A stretch of 64,000 nt of DNA from Streptomyces calvus (GTDB lineage: Bacteria; Actinomycetota; Actinomycetes; Streptomycetales; Streptomycetaceae): the NCBI RefSeq assembly GCF_006782915.1, contig NZ_VCNP01000027.1, positions 1-64,000 of the forward strand, in the 5' to 3' direction. This document shows positions 1 through 9,470 of this stretch, one piece after another (the stretch's first letter is position 1; every line of letters begins with the position of its first letter). A program made the position numbers and the translations under genes. The notes under the pieces are model-generated. The model had not been told where the DNA came from, did not search any database, and saw nothing but the letters and a program-made list of their open reading frames with translations.

Positions 1-1395
1 GGCCTCGTCGCGGGTGCCGCCGCCGATCTCGACGCCGAGCACGGCGGTGCCCTTGGGCACGTCGGAGTGGTTCATCAGCAGGCCCGCGCCGTAGGCCACG
101 CCGCCGAGGAAGACCACGCAGCCGCAGAGCAGGACCAGCTTGTTGCGCCCCTTCTTCTTCGCCGGCTTCGAGGAGCCGGCCGGGGGCGGGGAGACCGGTT
201 CGGGCAGCTTGGGCGGCGTGTGCGGCAGGGGGCCGTCCGAGGGTGCGCCGCCCGCGCCGAAGGACGGGCCCGGCGGGACGACCGGGATGCCGCTGGTGAC
301 GGTGTGCCCGGAGACGTTGTCGTGGCGGGGGCCGTAGCCCGGGGTGCCCGGTTCGGCGGGCTTCTGCGGGGTGAGGACGGCGGTGTCGTCGCTCAGTCCG
401 CCGCCGGGGTTGCCGGCACCGCCGGGCCGGCCCGGCTCGGCGAAGATCGCGGCGCCCGCCGCGGACGGCGCGCCGGGACCGCCCGGCGGGGTCATCGGGC
501 CGTCGCCGGTGACGGGACCGCCGGTCGGGCCCGCCGGGGCCTGCGAGCCGCCGGGGTGGCCCTGACCGCCGTAGCCGGGCCCACCGCCCGGTCCGGCCGC
601 GGGACGCTGTCCGTTGTGGCCGCCGGGCGCCTCGTCCGGGAAGTACGGCGGATCGTCGCGGCGCGGCTCGCCGCCGTGCCCCGTGCCGGGACGGGCGCCG
701 CCCGCCAGCGCCTCGGTGACGTCGAAGGAGCCGGTGCCGCCGCCGTGTCCCGGGGCGACCGGCCCGCCGGTGGGCCCGGTGGCGCCGGGGCCCTTCGCGG
801 CGCCGGGACGGGCGCCGCCCGGCGCGCTCATGGAGCCGACCACACCGCCCGGGCGCCCGGCACCGGGACGGGCACCGGGAGACGCGGCGCCGGGGGCTCC
901 TGCGGGTGCGGAGCCTCCCTGGGTCCCGCCGCCCGTGCCGGAACCGCCGGACGCGCTCGCTCCGTTGCCGGAGGCGCCGCCCTGACCGCCCTTGCCCGCG
1001 CCCGACTTGCGCGGCGCGAACCAGTCGCTGGCCGGCTTGTCCTCGGCCGGCTGCGGTGCGGGGCGGGCCGGCGGTGCGGCGGGCCGGGCCGCGTCGGCGG
1101 ACGGCGCGGGAGCGGGGGCCGGCGCTTCGCCGTCGGTGGCGTCCTTGCTCTCCGCGTCGGTGACCGGCTTGCGCACGACGACCGGCGGAATGGGCCGCGA
1201 TCCGGGGATGTTGATCCGGATGCGGGTCGTCAGCGTGGTCTCGGTCTTGCGGTCCTCCGGCCGCGTGGCCGGCCGGCCCGCGCCCGTGCCCTCGTCCGGA
1301 ACCGCCGGGATGCCGTAGGGCGGGGTGCCCGACGGGTAGGCGGCTCCGCCGTGCCCGTTGGGCCCGGAGGACGGAGTGTCAGTTTCACGACTCAA
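1..1395 (-). CDS. Pro/Gly-rich single-pass membrane protein with VanW-type peptidoglycan-binding-like domain (3' end cut off)
   Basis: The frame is open from position 1395 to the window edge, so the C-terminus is missing. It starts at a TTG preceded by a good Shine-Dalgarno (GGGAGAA about six bases upstream). An in-frame stop lies about 40 bases further upstream and no other start codon intervenes. The product begins MSRETDTPSSG. About 400 residues of low-complexity Gly/Pro/Ala sequence follow, then a basic KPAKKKGRNK stretch and one membrane helix (LVLLCGCVVFLGGVAYGAG). After the helix comes VPKGTAVLGVEIGGGTRDEA, which resembles the start of the PG_binding_4 repeat found before VanW domains. 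This suggests a cytoplasmic disordered tail with an extracellular wall-binding part. The function is not established, and the catalytic or VanW portion lies outside the window. Confidence 0.7.
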   Translation of the reverse strand, partial: MSRETDTPSSGPNGHGGAAYPSGTPPYGIPAVPDEGTGAGRPATRPEDRKTETTLTTRIRINIPGSRPIPPVVVRKPVTDAESKDATDGEAPAPAPAPSADAARPAAPPARPAPQPAEDKPASDWFAPRKSGAGKGGQGGASGNGASASGGSGTGGGTQGGSAPAGAPGAASPGARPGAGRPGGVVGSMSAPGGARPGAAKGPGATGPTGGPVAPGHGGGTGSFDVTEALAGGARPGTGHGGEPRRDDPPYFPDEAPGGHNGQRPAAGPGGGPGYGGQGHPGGSQAPAGPTGGPVTGDGPMTPPGGPGAPSAAGAAIFAEPGRPGGAGNPGGGLSDDTAVLTPQKPAEPGTPGYGPRHDNVSGHTVTSGIPVVPPGPSFGAGGAPSDGPLPHTPPKLPEPVSPPPAGSSKPAKKKGRNKLVLLCGCVVFLGGVAYGAGLLMNHSDVPKGTAVLGVEIGGGTRDEA

Positions 1396-1443
1396 GGCAG
1401 GTTCTCCCGGTTGGCTCCGCCGCCCGTCACGACCTCACGGTAG

Positions 1444-1484
1444 GGGTCCCCCAACTCGGAACGGAGCCGAGAGTGCGGGGGAGG
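1444..1484. repeat. Nested palindromic intergenic element
   Basis: This is a double stem. The outer arms TCCCCC (1447-1452) and GGGGGA (1477-1482) enclose inner arms CTCGG (1455-1459) and CCGAG (1467-1471). The layout resembles the small interspersed palindromes common between Streptomyces genes (from memory). It lies just upstream of the truncated minus-strand gene, so it could also act as an attenuator or as the terminator of the upstream transcription unit. Confidence 0.45.
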
Positions 1485-1589
1485 CTCGGCGGCGCGCACC
1501 ACCTTACTGGCCGCATACGGCCCTTATCCCAGGACCGCAGGCGAAACCCACACGGGACCCCCACGCCCATGACACGGCGAAGTGGTACG

Positions 1590-2003
1590 TCACTTGCCAA
1601 GTCGGGCGGGACGGCCGTCCGGTTGCCGCCCTGGAACGAGGGTGGCGCAGATCACAGCGACGGCGATGCCGCCGAGCAGGAAGAGGTAGGAACCGCCGCC
1701 GGCGGCGAAGAAGAAGTCGCCCTCCGGACGGCTGGCCGTGAGCAGGACGACGACGAGCATCCAGCCGCCGGCCGCCGACGCGGCCCCGGCCCGGCTGCCC
1801 AGGGCGCGGGACGCCCCGAGGCACAGTCCGGCCTCACCGGCGAGGGCGAGCAGCAGCCCGCCGGGGAACCAGGCGGGCTGCACCAGCGCGCCCGCCACGC
1901 CCACGACGGCACCGAGCACGAACAGTCCCAGGAAGGCGGCGATCCGTCCGGCGGAGGGCGCACGCAGCGGCTGCGCCATCAGGGGTGTCCGGTCGCCGCT
2001 CAT
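1590..2003 (-). CDS. Small integral membrane protein, DUF6113-like
   Basis: The product has 137 residues and four predicted membrane segments (around residues 20-40, 45-65, 75-90 and 105-122). The N-terminus [13 protein letters not shown] is short and cytoplasmic-looking, and the tail is basic. The start codon overlaps the mshB stop codon (ATGA at 2000-2003), so the gene is translationally coupled to mshB. Streptomyces commonly carry a protein of this kind beside mshB. The family name is from memory and the function is unknown. A transport or accessory role in mycothiol metabolism would be guesswork based on position only. Confidence 0.75.
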   Translation of the reverse strand: MSGDRTPLMAQPLRAPSAGRIAAFLGLFVLGAVVGVAGALVQPAWFPGGLLLALAGEAGLCLGASRALGSRAGAASAAGGWMLVVVLLTASRPEGDFFFAAGGGSYLFLLGGIAVAVICATLVPGRQPDGRPARLGK

Positions 2004-2863
2004 GACGCCTCCCCGGGGACGAGCCCGGCGAACAGGTCGTTCTCGCGCTCTTCGGGACGTTCGCCGCGCACCAGCTCGTAGTACTCGGTGGTGAAGAGGG
2101 GCTGGGCGAGTGCGTTGGAGAGCACGAAGTACGGCTCGGCCACGGTGATCTGGGTGGCGTGGGCGCGCATCGCGGCGGCCTTGGCGGCGGCGTGCGCGGT
2201 GCCGTCGATCGCGGTGGTGACCTGCTCGTCGGGGACGACGCCCGGTACGTCGTCGACGGTGGCGGCCCGCTCGAAGGGCAGGCCGGGCAGGTCGGCGTGC
2301 AGGCGCGCGAAGGACGCGTCGGCGACGGAGCGGGGCACCCGGTTCCAGTAGACCTTGGGGATGTCCCAGCCGGTGCCGGCGGCGAGTTCCACGGCGCGCA
2401 TGGCGACGCGGTGCGCCTGGATGTGGTCGGGGTGGCCGTAGCCGCCGTTGTCGTCGTAGGTGACGAGGACGTGCGGGCGCACCTCGCGGATCACCTCGGC
2501 GAGCAGTCCGGCGGCCTGGTCGACGTCGGCCCGCCAGAAGCAGGCGGGGTCGTCGTTGTCGGGCAGCCCCATCATGCCGGAGTCGCAGTACCGTCCGGCG
2601 CCGCCGAGCAGCCGGAAGTCCGCGACGCCGAGCGCACCCATGGCGTCCTTCAGCTCGGCGAGCCGGTGCCCGCCGAGTGCTGCCCCGCTCAGGTGACCGA
2701 GCTCCGGCGGGATGACCTCGCCGCGCTCACCCAGGGTGCAGGTGACCAGCGTCACGTGCGCACCCTCGGCGGCGTACCGGGCCATCGTCGCGCCGTTGTT
2801 GATCGACTCGTCGTCCGGGTGAGCGTGCACCAGCAGCAGACGCCGGTCGGGCATGTCCGTCAT
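2000..2863 (-). CDS. mshB: N-acetyl-1-D-myo-inositol-2-amino-2-deoxy-alpha-D-glucopyranoside deacetylase MshB
   Basis: This cytoplasmic zinc enzyme removes acetate from GlcNAc-Ins in mycothiol biosynthesis, the actinobacterial counterpart of glutathione. The 287 residues match the LmbE/PIG-L fold. The metal-binding HPDDE motif sits at residues 15-19 in [10 protein letters not shown], and the later HPDH of GYGHPDH supplies another ligand. The segment CTLGERGEV and the PEER-containing C-terminus are also typical of MshB rather than of the mycothiol conjugate amidase Mca. Mca remains the main alternative. The gene is first in a coupled pair with the downstream membrane protein. Confidence 0.9.
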   Translation of the reverse strand: MTDMPDRRLLLVHAHPDDESINNGATMARYAAEGAHVTLVTCTLGERGEVIPPELGHLSGAALGGHRLAELKDAMGALGVADFRLLGGAGRYCDSGMMGLPDNDDPACFWRADVDQAAGLLAEVIREVRPHVLVTYDDNGGYGHPDHIQAHRVAMRAVELAAGTGWDIPKVYWNRVPRSVADASFARLHADLPGLPFERAATVDDVPGVVPDEQVTTAIDGTAHAAAKAAAMRAHATQITVAEPYFVLSNALAQPLFTTEYYELVRGERPEERENDLFAGLVPGEAS

Positions 2864-2932
2864 GGGATCACCCTACGAGGCCCCGTCGCCGGGGCCCACG
2901 GCACCGTCCCGGCCGGGCGGCCGGGCGCGTGA

Positions 2933-3127
2933 TCAGAAGTTTATGCTGCCGATCATCCCCGCGATGTTGCTCGTCAGCTCGCTGATCGTGGGCGCCATCG
3001 TCGAGGAGGCGAGGTAGAAGCCGAGCAGCATGCACACCACGGCGTGCCCTGCTTTCAGTCCTGACTTCTTGATCAGCAGGAAGACGATGATCGCCAGCAG
3101 CACCACCGCCGAAATCGAGAGTGCCAC
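2933..3127 (-). CDS. Conserved small membrane protein (64 aa)
   Basis: MALSISAVVLLAIIVFLLIK forms a first membrane helix, followed by a basic KKSGLKAGH loop and a second helix (VVCMLLGFYLASS). The tail is mildly polar and ends in SNIAGMIGSINF. A strong GGAGG ribosome-binding site lies in CCTTGGAGGTGAGCCGCC just before ATG. The gene sits upstream of mshB with a gap of about 70 bases. Similar two-helix peptides recur in Streptomyces genomes; I know of no assigned function. Confidence 0.75.
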   Translation of the reverse strand: MALSISAVVLLAIIVFLLIKKSGLKAGHAVVCMLLGFYLASSTMAPTISELTSNIAGMIGSINF

Positions 3128-3304
3128 GGCGGCTCACCTCCAAGGATCCCAGGACGCGGGGGGGTAGGAATATGGGGGCAGATAAATTCACACAGCGGCC
3201 AGCAGGTTCATACCCACTATGCGCTAACGATCATAACTTTCCGTACGTGCGCATCGATCGGCGCACGGCCGCACAAGGGGGCGCATGGCCAATATGGTCA
3301 GGGC

Positions 3305-5443
3305 ATGACGACCGAGGCTGACTCCTTCCCCCGACGGCACGCCCGCACCCAGCGCTTCACGCTCGGCGCGCCGCGTTCGTTCACCGTGGCGCCCGACGGC
3401 TCGCGCGTCGTGTTCCTGCGCTCCACTTCCGGTACGGACCGGGCGAATTCGCTGTGGGTCCTCGATACGGAGGGGGGCGGGGAGCGCGTGGCCGCCGACC
3501 CGCACACCCTCCTGGGCGGCGCCTCCGAGCAGCTCTCCGCGCAGGAGCGCGCGCGGCGCGAACGGAGCCGGGAGGGTGGTGCCGGCATCGTCGGCTACGC
3601 CACCGACACGGCCGTGGAGTTGGCGTCCTTCGCCTTGTCGGGGCGGCTCTTCACGGCCGAGCTGCGGGCCGGGACGGCGCGTGAACTGCCCGCGCCGGGG
3701 CCGGTGATCGACCCCCGGCCGTCGCCCGACGGGCGGCACATCGCCTATGTGGCGCGCGGTGCGCTGCGGGTGGTCGGCGCGGAGGGCGCGGAGGACCGCG
3801 CGCTCGCGACGCCGGAGGCGGAGGACGTCACCTACGGCCTGGCCGAGTTCGTCGCGGCCGAGGAGATGGGGCGTTCGCGGGGTTTCTGGTGGTCTCCGGA
3901 GTCGGACCGGCTGCTGGTGGCGCGCGTGGACGACACGCCGGTGGAGCGGTGGTGGATCTCCGATCCGGCCCACCCGGACCGTGAGCCGAGCCGCGTCCGC
4001 TACCCGGCGGCGGGGACCGCGAACGCGGACGTACGGCTGTTCGTGATCGGGCTGGACGGGGAGCGCATGGAGGTCTCCTGGGACCGTGCCCGCTACCCCT
4101 ATCTCGCGCGTGTGCACTGGTCAGCGGCGGGTGCCCCGCTGTTGCTCGTCCAGGCGCGCGACCAGCGCAGTCAGCTGATCCTGGCCGTGGACCCGGACTC
4201 CGGGCAGACCCGGATGGTGCACGCCGACGAAGATCCAAGTTGGCTTGAACTTTTCCCCGGGGTTCCGTGCTGGAGCCCTTCCGGGCAGCTGGTGCGGATC
4301 GCGGACGAGGCCGGCGCACGACGACTCGCCGTGGGTGAACGCCCGCTGACCGGCCCGCAGTTGCACATCCGGGCGGTGCTCGACGTCTCCGACGACGACG
4401 TGCTGGTCTCGGCGTCGGCGGGCGAGGAGGCGGCCGCGCCGGAGACCGGTGAGGTGCACGTGTACCGGGTGAACGAGCTGGGCGTGGAGCGCGTCTCGCA
4501 GGAGCCCGGCGTGCACTCGGCGGTCCGGGCGGCGGGGGTGACCGTGCTCGTCTCGGCGACGCCGGACGTGCCGGGTGCGCGGGTGCGGATCCTGCGTGAC
4601 GGGAAACCGACGGCGACTGTCCCGTCGTACGCCGAACACCCCGGTATGTCCCCCCGCGTGACCCTGACACAGGGGGGCGCACGCCGAATCCCGTGCGCCG
4701 TGCTTATGCCTCGGGACTACGCCGGTGACACCCTCCTGCCGGTCCTCATGGACCCCTACGGTGGCCCGCACGGACAGCGGGTGGTGGCCACCCACAACGC
4801 CCATCTGACCTCGCAGTGGTTCGCCGACCAGGGCTTCGCCGTGATCGTCGCGGACGGCCGCGGCACACCGGGCCGCTCCCCCGCCTGGGAGAAGTCCATC
4901 AAGGACGACGTGGCCGCGACCGTCGTCCAGGACCAGGTCGACGCGCTCCGGGCGCTCGCCGCCGACTTCCCGCTCGACCTGAGCCGGGTCGCCGTACGGG
5001 GCTGGTCCTTCGGCGGTTACCTCGCGGCCCTCGCGGTGCTGCGCCGCCCGGACGTCTTCCACGCGGCCGTGGTGGGCGCCCCGGTCACCGACCTGCGCCT
5101 GTACGACACCCACTACCAGGAGCGCTACCTCGGGCACCCGGGCGAGCAGCCGGAGGTCTACCGCCGCAACTCGCTGATCGACGACGCGGGCCTGGTCGAC
5201 GCCGCCGAGCCGCACCGCCCGATGATGATCATCCACGGGCTGGCGGACGACAACGTGGTGGTCGCCCACTCACTGCGCCTGTCCTCGGCGCTGCTGGCGG
5301 CGGGCCGGCCGCACGAGGTGCTGCCCCTGTCCGGCGTCACGCACATGACCCCGCAGGAGGAGGTCGCCGAGAACCTGCTCCGCCTCCAGCTGGACTTCCT
5401 CAAGCGGGCGCTCGCCCCGGCAAACGGGGACGAAGTGCGTTAA
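3305..5443 (+). CDS. S9 family prolyl oligopeptidase / dipeptidyl-peptidase-IV-like serine peptidase
   Basis: The 712-residue product has an N-terminal beta-propeller (DPPIV_N-like, about residues 40-450) and a C-terminal alpha/beta-hydrolase domain (about 480-705). The nucleophile is the Ser of GWSFGGYLA (about Ser568). The acid lies in GLADDN and the His in SGVTHMT. No signal peptide is visible, so it probably acts in the cytoplasm, releasing dipeptides or trimming proline peptides. It lies convergent to the 3' end of an oligopeptide uptake operon, which fits a role in breaking down imported peptides; this is inference. Start: ATG at 3305 after CAGGG. Confidence 0.88.
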   Translation: MTTEADSFPRRHARTQRFTLGAPRSFTVAPDGSRVVFLRSTSGTDRANSLWVLDTEGGGERVAADPHTLLGGASEQLSAQERARRERSREGGAGIVGYATDTAVELASFALSGRLFTAELRAGTARELPAPGPVIDPRPSPDGRHIAYVARGALRVVGAEGAEDRALATPEAEDVTYGLAEFVAAEEMGRSRGFWWSPESDRLLVARVDDTPVERWWISDPAHPDREPSRVRYPAAGTANADVRLFVIGLDGERMEVSWDRARYPYLARVHWSAAGAPLLLVQARDQRSQLILAVDPDSGQTRMVHADEDPSWLELFPGVPCWSPSGQLVRIADEAGARRLAVGERPLTGPQLHIRAVLDVSDDDVLVSASAGEEAAAPETGEVHVYRVNELGVERVSQEPGVHSAVRAAGVTVLVSATPDVPGARVRILRDGKPTATVPSYAEHPGMSPRVTLTQGGARRIPCAVLMPRDYAGDTLLPVLMDPYGGPHGQRVVATHNAHLTSQWFADQGFAVIVADGRGTPGRSPAWEKSIKDDVAATVVQDQVDALRALAADFPLDLSRVAVRGWSFGGYLAALAVLRRPDVFHAAVVGAPVTDLRLYDTHYQERYLGHPGEQPEVYRRNSLIDDAGLVDAAEPHRPMMIIHGLADDNVVVAHSLRLSSALLAAGRPHEVLPLSGVTHMTPQEEVAENLLRLQLDFLKRALAPANGDEVR

Positions 5444-5523
5444 CACACAGGCAACTTCACGGAAGCGGTACCGATATACGGACACGCGAGGCTGTTCAGC
5501 GTACGGCCGTGCGGGTGCCGTTG

Positions 5524-5544
5524 AGCGGGCCGGGGTGCGCCATG

Positions 5545-5559
<15 letters not shown>
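5524..5559. terminator. Bidirectional terminator between the S9 peptidase and the oppF-like gene
   Basis: This is a perfect 14-bp stem: AGCGGGCCGGGGTG at 5524-5537 pairs with CACCCCGGCCCGCT at 5546-5559, with an 8-base loop. The distal arm and part of the loop lie inside the last codons of the minus-strand ATPase gene, so its stop codon sits in the hairpin. Confidence 0.75.
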
Positions 5560-6586
<1,027 letters not shown>

Positions 6587-6594
<8 letters not shown>

Positions 6595-7561
6595 CCAGGC
6601 ACTCCCTCCAGAAGTGGCAGGCGCTCCCGCGGGTCGCCGAGACCTCGTACAGCGGGGGCTCGTCGGTGCGGCAGACGTCCCGGGCCAGCGGGCAGCGCGG
6701 GTGGAAGGCGCAGCCCGGCGGGATCTGCGTGAGGTTGGGCGGCAGGCCCTTGATGGCGTACAGCTCCCGACCCTTGAGGTCCAGGCGGGGGATGGACTCC
6801 AGCAGGCCGCGCGTGTAGGGGTGGGCGGGGGCCTTGTAGATGTCGTGCACGGGGGCCGACTCCACGATGCGGCCCGCGTACATCACGGCGATGCGGTCGG
6901 CGACGTCGGCGACCACACCCAGGTCGTGGGTGATGAGGATCAGACCCATGTGGTACTCGCGCTGGAGGTCCGCGAGCAGGTCCATGACCTGTGCCTGGAC
7001 GGTGACGTCGAGCGCGGTGGTCGGTTCGTCGGCGATGATCAGGGCCGGTTCGAGGGCCAGCGCCATCGCGATCATGATGCGCTGGCGCATGCCGCCGGAG
7101 AACTGGTGCGGGTACTGCTTCACGCGCTCCCGGGCGGCGGGGATGCGCACCCGGTCCATCAGCTCGACTGCCTTGGCCCGCGCGTCCTTGCGCGACATCC
7201 CGCGGTGCACGGTGAACATCTCGCCGAGCTGGTCGCCGACGGTGAGCACGGGGTTCAGGGACGACAACGCGTCCTGGAAGATCATCGCCATCTCGGCGCC
7301 GCGGACCTTGCGGCGTTCGTCCTCCTTGAGCTGCAGCAGGTCCCGCCCGCGGAAGACGACCTCGCCGCCGGTGATGCGGCCGGGCGGCATGTCGAGGATG
7401 CCCATGACGGCCTGGGCGGTCACCGACTTGCCGGAGCCGGACTCGCCGAGCACGGCCAGCGTCTCGCTGGCGTCGACGCCGTAGCTGACGCCGTTGACGG
7501 CCTTCGCGACCCCGTCCCGGGTGCGGAACTCCACGTGCAGGTCACGGACTTCGAGCAGCAC
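6587..7561 (-). CDS. Oligopeptide ABC transporter ATP-binding protein (OppD/DppD type), second transporter
   Basis: The 324-residue ABC ATPase pairs with the following OppF-type subunit. Walker A is GESGSGKSV, the signature is [19 protein letters not shown], and Walker B is [12 protein letters not shown]. The C-terminal oligo_HPY motif is [17 protein letters not shown]. Its ATG lies 6 bases after the stop of the oppC-like permease, and its stop overlaps the next start, so the operon is tightly coupled. Confidence 0.92.
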
Positions 7562-7567
7562 GGCGGC

Positions 7568-8548
7568 TCACCTCAGCTTCGGGTCGAGGGCGTCGCGCAC
7601 CGCGTCGCCGAGCATGATGAACGCCAGCACGGTCACCGCGAGGGCCCCGGAGGGCCACAGCAGCGCGTGCGGGGCGTTGCGGATGTACGGGGAGGCCGCG
7701 GAGATGTCGATGCCCCAGGAGACGCTGGGCGGCTTCAGACCGACGCCGAGGTAGGACAGGGTCGCCTCCAGGGCGATGTAGGTGCCGAGCGCGATGGTCG
7801 CGACGACGATGACGGGGGCGACGGCGTTGGGCGCGATGTGCCGCAGCATCAGCCGGGAGTGGGAGGCGCCGAGGGCCCGCGCGGCCTGCACGTAGTCGTT
7901 CTGCTTGGCGGTGATGACGGCGCCGCGGGCGATGCGGGAGAGCTGCGGCCAGCCGAGCAGCACGATGAACCCGATGACCGGCCAGACGGTGTTGCTGGTG
8001 ATGACGGACAGCAGCACCAGTCCGCCGAGGACGACGGGGATGGCGAAGAAGACGTCGGTGATCCGGGACAGGACCGAGTCCCAGATGCCGCCGAAGTAGC
8101 CCGCCAGGGCGCCCAGGACGCTGCCCAGGACGGCGACGCCGAGGGTGGCGAGGACGCCGACCGCGACGGAGGTGCGGGCGCCGTAGACGGTGCGGGTGTA
8201 GACGTCGCAGCCCTGGCCGTCGAAGCCGAAGGGGTGGCCGGCGCTGGAGCCTTGCTGGGCCTTGGACAGGTCGCAGGCGAGAGGGCTGCCGGAGGCGATC
8301 GCGGAGGGCCACAGCGAGATGAGGACCAGGAAGAGGATGACCAGGCCGGAGACGATGAAGACGGGGTTGCGGCGCAGGTCGCGCCAGGCGTCGGACCACA
8401 GCGAGCGCGGTCTGCCCTGCGGTCCGGTGCCGTCCGGGCCGGTCGGCCGCCGCTCCAGGGTCTCGGCCTCGTCCACGCCGAGGTCCATGGTGCCCCCCAT
8501 CCCGGTTCCCGCGACGGCGTGCTCGGGTTCGTGGTGCTGGTCAGGCAT
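7568..8548 (-). CDS. Oligopeptide ABC transporter permease (OppC/DppC type), second transporter
   Basis: The 326-residue inner-membrane permease has a cytoplasmic N-terminus of about 60 residues and then six predicted helices. The EAA-type coupling loop is visible around AARALGASHSRLMLRHIAPN. OppC features include the extended periplasmic segment after helix 1 with PFGFDGQGCDVYTRTVYGAR. The start overlaps the oppB-like stop by 8 bases (ATGCCTGA). Confidence 0.9.
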   Translation of the reverse strand: MPDQHHEPEHAVAGTGMGGTMDLGVDEAETLERRPTGPDGTGPQGRPRSLWSDAWRDLRRNPVFIVSGLVILFLVLISLWPSAIASGSPLACDLSKAQQGSSAGHPFGFDGQGCDVYTRTVYGARTSVAVGVLATLGVAVLGSVLGALAGYFGGIWDSVLSRITDVFFAIPVVLGGLVLLSVITSNTVWPVIGFIVLLGWPQLSRIARGAVITAKQNDYVQAARALGASHSRLMLRHIAPNAVAPVIVVATIALGTYIALEATLSYLGVGLKPPSVSWGIDISAASPYIRNAPHALLWPSGALAVTVLAFIMLGDAVRDALDPKLR

Positions 8549-9464
8549 AGCGGATCCTCGGGTCGAGTACGGCGTAGAGGAGGTCCACGACCAGGTTGGC
8601 GACCAGGAAGACCAGCACGAGCACGGTGACGAAGCCGACCACCGTCTGGGTGTTCTGCCGCAGAATACCCTGGTAGAGCTGGTAGCCGACGCCGTGGATG
8701 TTGAAGATCCGCTCGGTGACGATCGCGCCGCCCATGAGGAAGCCGATGTCGGCGCCGATGAACGTGACCACCGGGATGAGCGAGTTGCGCAGCAGGTGCC
8801 GCACGACCACCCGGTGCCGGGGCAGGCCCTTGGCGACGGCGGTGCGGACGTAGTCGGAGCGGCGGTTCTCGGCGATGGAGGTGCGGGTCAGCCGGGTGAC
8901 GTACGCCAGCGACACCGAGGCCAGCACCAGGCCGGGCAGGATCAGCTCGTCGAAGGGCGCCTCGGAGGAGACCGACGGCCGGATCCATCCCCACTTCACG
9001 CCGAGCAGCAGCTGGAGCAGCAGGCCGGTGACGAAGGTGGGCACGGAGATGACGACCAGGGTGAGCAGCAGGACGCCGCTGTCCACGGGGCGGCCCCGGC
9101 GCAGCCCGGTGACCACGCCGAGGGTGATGCCGATGACGATCTCGAAGAGGATCGCGATCAGCGTGAGGCGGATGGTGACGGGGAACGCCGTCGACATCAG
9201 CTCGGTGACCTCCTGGCCGTTGAAGGCCGTGCCGAAGTCGCCGGTGAAGACGTTCCCCATGTACGTCAGGTATTGCTGCCAGACCGGTTTGTCGAGGCCG
9301 AACTCGCGCTTCAGCTGGGCGGCGGTCGCCGGGTCGCAGCGGCGTTCCCCGCACAGGCCGGCGATGGGGTCGCCCATCACGTTGACCATCAGGAAGATCA
9401 GCAGCGTGGCCCCGACGAACACCGGGATCATCTGGAGCAGACGCCGGACGACATAGCGTCCCAT
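8541..9464 (-). CDS. Oligopeptide ABC transporter permease (OppB/DppB type), second transporter
   Basis: The product has 307 residues with the characteristic N-terminus MGRYVVRRLLQMIPVFVGAT and six predicted helices. The EAA loop is VRTAVAKGLPRHRVVVRHLL, and the C-terminal NLVVDLLYAVLDPRIRY is diagnostic of OppB/DppB permeases. It starts 6 bases after the binding-protein gene and forms a heterodimer with the next permease. Confidence 0.92.
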   Translation of the reverse strand: MGRYVVRRLLQMIPVFVGATLLIFLMVNVMGDPIAGLCGERRCDPATAAQLKREFGLDKPVWQQYLTYMGNVFTGDFGTAFNGQEVTELMSTAFPVTIRLTLIAILFEIVIGITLGVVTGLRRGRPVDSGVLLLTLVVISVPTFVTGLLLQLLLGVKWGWIRPSVSSEAPFDELILPGLVLASVSLAYVTRLTRTSIAENRRSDYVRTAVAKGLPRHRVVVRHLLRNSLIPVVTFIGADIGFLMGGAIVTERIFNIHGVGYQLYQGILRQNTQTVVGFVTVLVLVFLVANLVVDLLYAVLDPRIRYA

Positions 9465-9470
9465 GGCGGA